Part shown: positions 62,012 through 64,000 of the stretch, piece by piece
How the letters are laid out: the number at the start of each line of letters is the position of its first letter
Position numbering within the stretch: position 1 is the first letter of the stretch
Assembly: GCA_025558095.1 (NCBI GenBank)
Contig: JAIVFI010000006.1
Coordinates: forward strand, 744,001-808,000
Direction: 5' to 3'
Source: Hyaloraphidium curvatum
Lineage: Eukaryota; Monoblepharomycota; Hyaloraphidiomycetes; Hyaloraphidiales; Hyaloraphidiaceae
DNA: 64,000 nucleotides
Program-made: the position numbers and the translations under genes
The notes under the pieces: model-generated
What the model was told of the DNA's origin: nothing
The model's input: the letters and a program-made list of their open reading frames with translations, nothing else
Database searches by the model: none

Positions 62012-64000
62012 TCATTCCGCCTCGTTGCTCTCGAAGAACCGCCTCATGTCGGCCTCGGGCAGAAGAAGTGCCGCAGCGATCGCCTCTGCCGGATCCGCCG
62101 CGGCCTCGATGTTGCCAGAGACCGTCCTCCCCAACTGCAGGCTGACTGTCGGTGCCCCGTCTGTCATGGGAGCGGGGCTGTCGGGCCGCACGCCCGACGC
62201 TGCCATGGCCTCCCGGAAGTTGGCCGCGATCTGCCGCATAAGGGGCCCGAACCGCTTCGCGAGCCAGTCCAGCGTCCGTGCCGCGACCTTTGCGTCCTGC
62301 TCGAGCGCGTCCGCCACGGCTGGATCCCCTCCCGACCCGCGGACCAGCGCCGCCGCGGCGAGCCCCAGCGATCCGAGGCGCAGCGCCGGGTTCACCGGAA
62401 CAGAATGGGCCAGCTCGCACGCCGGATCCTCAGCCATCATCCCCGCCAGGGTCCGCGAAAGCAGGAGAGCCCTTTCGATCAGCTGGACCAGCGAGGGCGA
62501 AGCCACAAGCGACGAGCCGCCGCTGCCGGGGAGCTCAGGGAGGAGGTGGTGCTCCATCATCATGCCCTGCAGGGAGGCAGCGACCCCGGCGACGGCGACC
62601 GCGTGCGCCCGGTCGGCGAAAAAGTCGCGAGACTGCGAAAACAGTGGCCCCGTGACGCCCTCGGCGAGGGCAACCCCAATCCCAGATGGCATTGAGGTAA
62701 AGAAGGCGTTCAACACAGCTGTGGAGACATCCACAAGGTCCACATAAAGTCTCTGAACGGGAGTGAGCTCCGAATCGGGCCGCCCGAGAATCTCGGCGGG
62801 CTGGATGCTCTCGGCGGCGGCAAATGCCCGAATGCGGATGCGCAGACAGCGAAGGAGGTTGCCCACATGGTAGATGGACAGCTGGCTCGCACGGCAGGCA
62901 AAGACGGGTTCCACCAGATCTTGGACAGCGCGCGCGGCGTTCTCGGGCGTCAGGCTCCGAGCGTAGGCGGAAAAGTCAACCGAGGCAGCCGGCGCAGCAC
63001 GACCCTCCTGCGTCGAAACAAGGAGCCGGAATGCTTCCTCGGGGTCGGGATGCTGGAAAAACACTTCGGGCGCCGGCAGGGGCAGGCAATGCGGTCCGAA
63101 GAAGTCGACCATGGGCTCCCTATGAACCACGTACGCGTGCGACCCTTCGATGCTGGCCAGCACGATCCACGCGCGCAGCACCATCTCGTTCCGGAGCCAT
63201 TCGTTGACGTCGGCGGGTGGTTGTGACCCGATGAAGCTCCCATCAGGAAGGATCGCCATCCGCCTCAGGAGTTCTAGACACGGCTGTATCAGCGGGCTGG
63301 CCTTGGGGATCTGCCCCAGCGGCAGAGCGACATTCCAGACCAGCAGCATGGTCTGCAGCGCTTCGAGGTCCGTCATCTGCGCGGAACCGGGTGCGCAGTC
63401 CAGGTACCCTGCGCAGACGAGCTCGGTCGCGGCGGCGAACAGGGCACGAGCAGAGGAGAGCCGAGTCATCTCGTCCAGGAAAGAAACCTCGGGGCCCGCG
63501 TCAATCAAGCCCCAGGCAGCGGCGGCGTAGGCCAGGGCGGCCGGGCGTTCGCGTCCGTAGAGTGGACCTCCGGGGGTAACAAAGGCGGCCTCGAAGACCT
63601 GTCGATGGAGGAGCGGGACCTTGCGATTGCGTCCCGAGAAAAAAGAAGAAAGAGCTGGATGCAGAAAGTCGCCGATGGTGAGGTCCGCGCCAGCCGGTGG
63701 TGGGGACGGTATCGAGTCGCCTGGGGATGGGAGTTTGGGGAGGAAAGTGTCCTCTGCGGGAACAAAGATGACCTGGGGCTGGTCAAAGCCGGCAAAAAGG
63801 ACCCGGAGGTCCGCCTGGCTCGAGTGCGAAGCGCTGGAGATCGACCGCGTATCCGTGGGGCTGGCGAGGCGACTCTCGGGACCGTCGCGAGTCCCAACCG
63901 GGGCGGGCTTGCGCCATTTCGCTTTCCTCGCGGCAAAAGCGTTGAGCCCGCGCCCGCCCGACCGAATGAGCGCTTCACGCTTTCGTCGCGAGATGCTGTA
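62012..64000 (-). CDS. Fungal-specific transcription factor domain protein, 5' end missing
   Basis: An uninterrupted frame of 662 residues enters from the right edge, so the N-terminus and any DNA-binding zinc finger lie outside. Visible first are basic residues (SRRKREALIRSGGRG), a disordered stretch, then the fungal-specific regulatory domain: VPLLHRQVFEAAFVTPGGPL, PLYGRERPAALAYAAAAWGL, RRMAILPD and DFFGPHCLPLPAPEVFFQ, which resembles the CxLPLP motif common in these proteins. The C-terminal half is helical. Probably a nuclear regulator with a finger upstream; type unknown. Confidence 0.75.
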   Translation of the reverse strand, partial: YSISRRKREALIRSGGRGLNAFAARKAKWRKPAPVGTRDGPESRLASPTDTRSISSASHSSQADLRVLFAGFDQPQVIFVPAEDTFLPKLPSPGDSIPSPPPAGADLTIGDFLHPALSSFFSGRNRKVPLLHRQVFEAAFVTPGGPLYGRERPAALAYAAAAWGLIDAGPEVSFLDEMTRLSSARALFAAATELVCAGYLDCAPGSAQMTDLEALQTMLLVWNVALPLGQIPKASPLIQPCLELLRRMAILPDGSFIGSQPPADVNEWLRNEMVLRAWIVLASIEGSHAYVVHREPMVDFFGPHCLPLPAPEVFFQHPDPEEAFRLLVSTQEGRAAPAASVDFSAYARSLTPENAARAVQDLVEPVFACRASQLSIYHVGNLLRCLRIRIRAFAAAESIQPAEILGRPDSELTPVQRLYVDLVDVSTAVLNAFFTSMPSGIGVALAEGVTGPLFSQSRDFFADRAHAVAVAGVAASLQGMMMEHHLLPELPGSGGSSLVASPSLVQLIERALLLSRTLAGMMAEDPACELAHSVPVNPALRLGSLGLAAAALVRGSGGDPAVADALEQDAKVAARTLDWLAKRFGPLMRQIAANFREAMAASGVRPDSPAPMTDGAPTVSLQLGRTVSGNIEAAADPAEAIAAALLLPEADMRRFFESNEAE

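Noticed and set aside
1-64000. tRNA, rRNA or CRISPR array
   Set aside because: I found no TTCGA-type B box with a foldable cloverleaf, no rRNA-like sequence and no regularly spaced repeats; a covariance-model scan would be decisive.

Overview
The window is GC-rich nuclear DNA from a fungus. Genes lie close together on both strands. Most are cut by short spliceosomal introns, typically 49-85 bases, whose donors often read GTGGGT, GTGAGT or GTGCGT. Fungal hallmarks include a Zn2Cys6 transcription factor, a second fungal-type regulator, a two-exon aromatic acid exporter-like protein, an allantoate-permease-type transporter, an intradiol dioxygenase, GPI-tailed cell-surface proteins and F-box proteins. 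The lineage cannot be fixed from sequence alone; an early-diverging (chytrid-like) fungus is a guess. I see no rRNA, tRNA, CRISPR array or intact transposon.

Layout. 1-10.8 kb: secreted and housekeeping genes (cysteine-rich secreted protein, alpha/beta hydrolase, ALKBH6-like dioxygenase, tetraspanin-like protein, 6-phosphogluconolactonase, blue copper protein, F-box protein, GST). 10.9-20.3 kb: aromatic acid exporter-like protein, a type II membrane protein, a GPI-anchored protein, an ankyrin protein with a signal peptide and an RDEL tail, and a Sec1-type protein. 20.9-39.0 kb: four copies of one seven-helix membrane protein family (three intact, one pseudogene). These are interleaved with an aromatic-catabolism pair, a coiled-coil protein, an MFS transporter, a GNAT, a RapZ-domain protein and decayed MYND-finger genes. 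39.2-44.2 kb: a divergent class II aldolase / 2OG dioxygenase pair, then a small field of MYND genes and remnants. 44.5-55.7 kb: secreted protein, class A beta-lactamase, TPR-MYND protein, SDR, GPI-anchored cupredoxin, bacterial-type Orn/Lys/Arg decarboxylase, F-box protein and GH16 glycosidase. 56.3-64 kb: tandem YeeE/YedE sulfur transporters and two transcription factors, the last cut by the right edge.

Links between genes. The intradiol dioxygenase and the HCCA-isomerase/GST-kappa protein share an 87-base divergent promoter, which suggests joint control of aromatic breakdown. The two YeeE genes are a tandem duplication with identical exon architecture.

The most unusual content is the expanded seven-helix family. 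It has a shared N-terminal motif, a conserved cysteine cluster and a shared C-terminus. I cannot assign it to a known family with certainty; its topology resembles insect gustatory-receptor-like proteins. Repeated partial MYND-finger copies lie beside three of its four members. Exon boundaries are my own reading from splice signals and frame continuity, not from transcripts.
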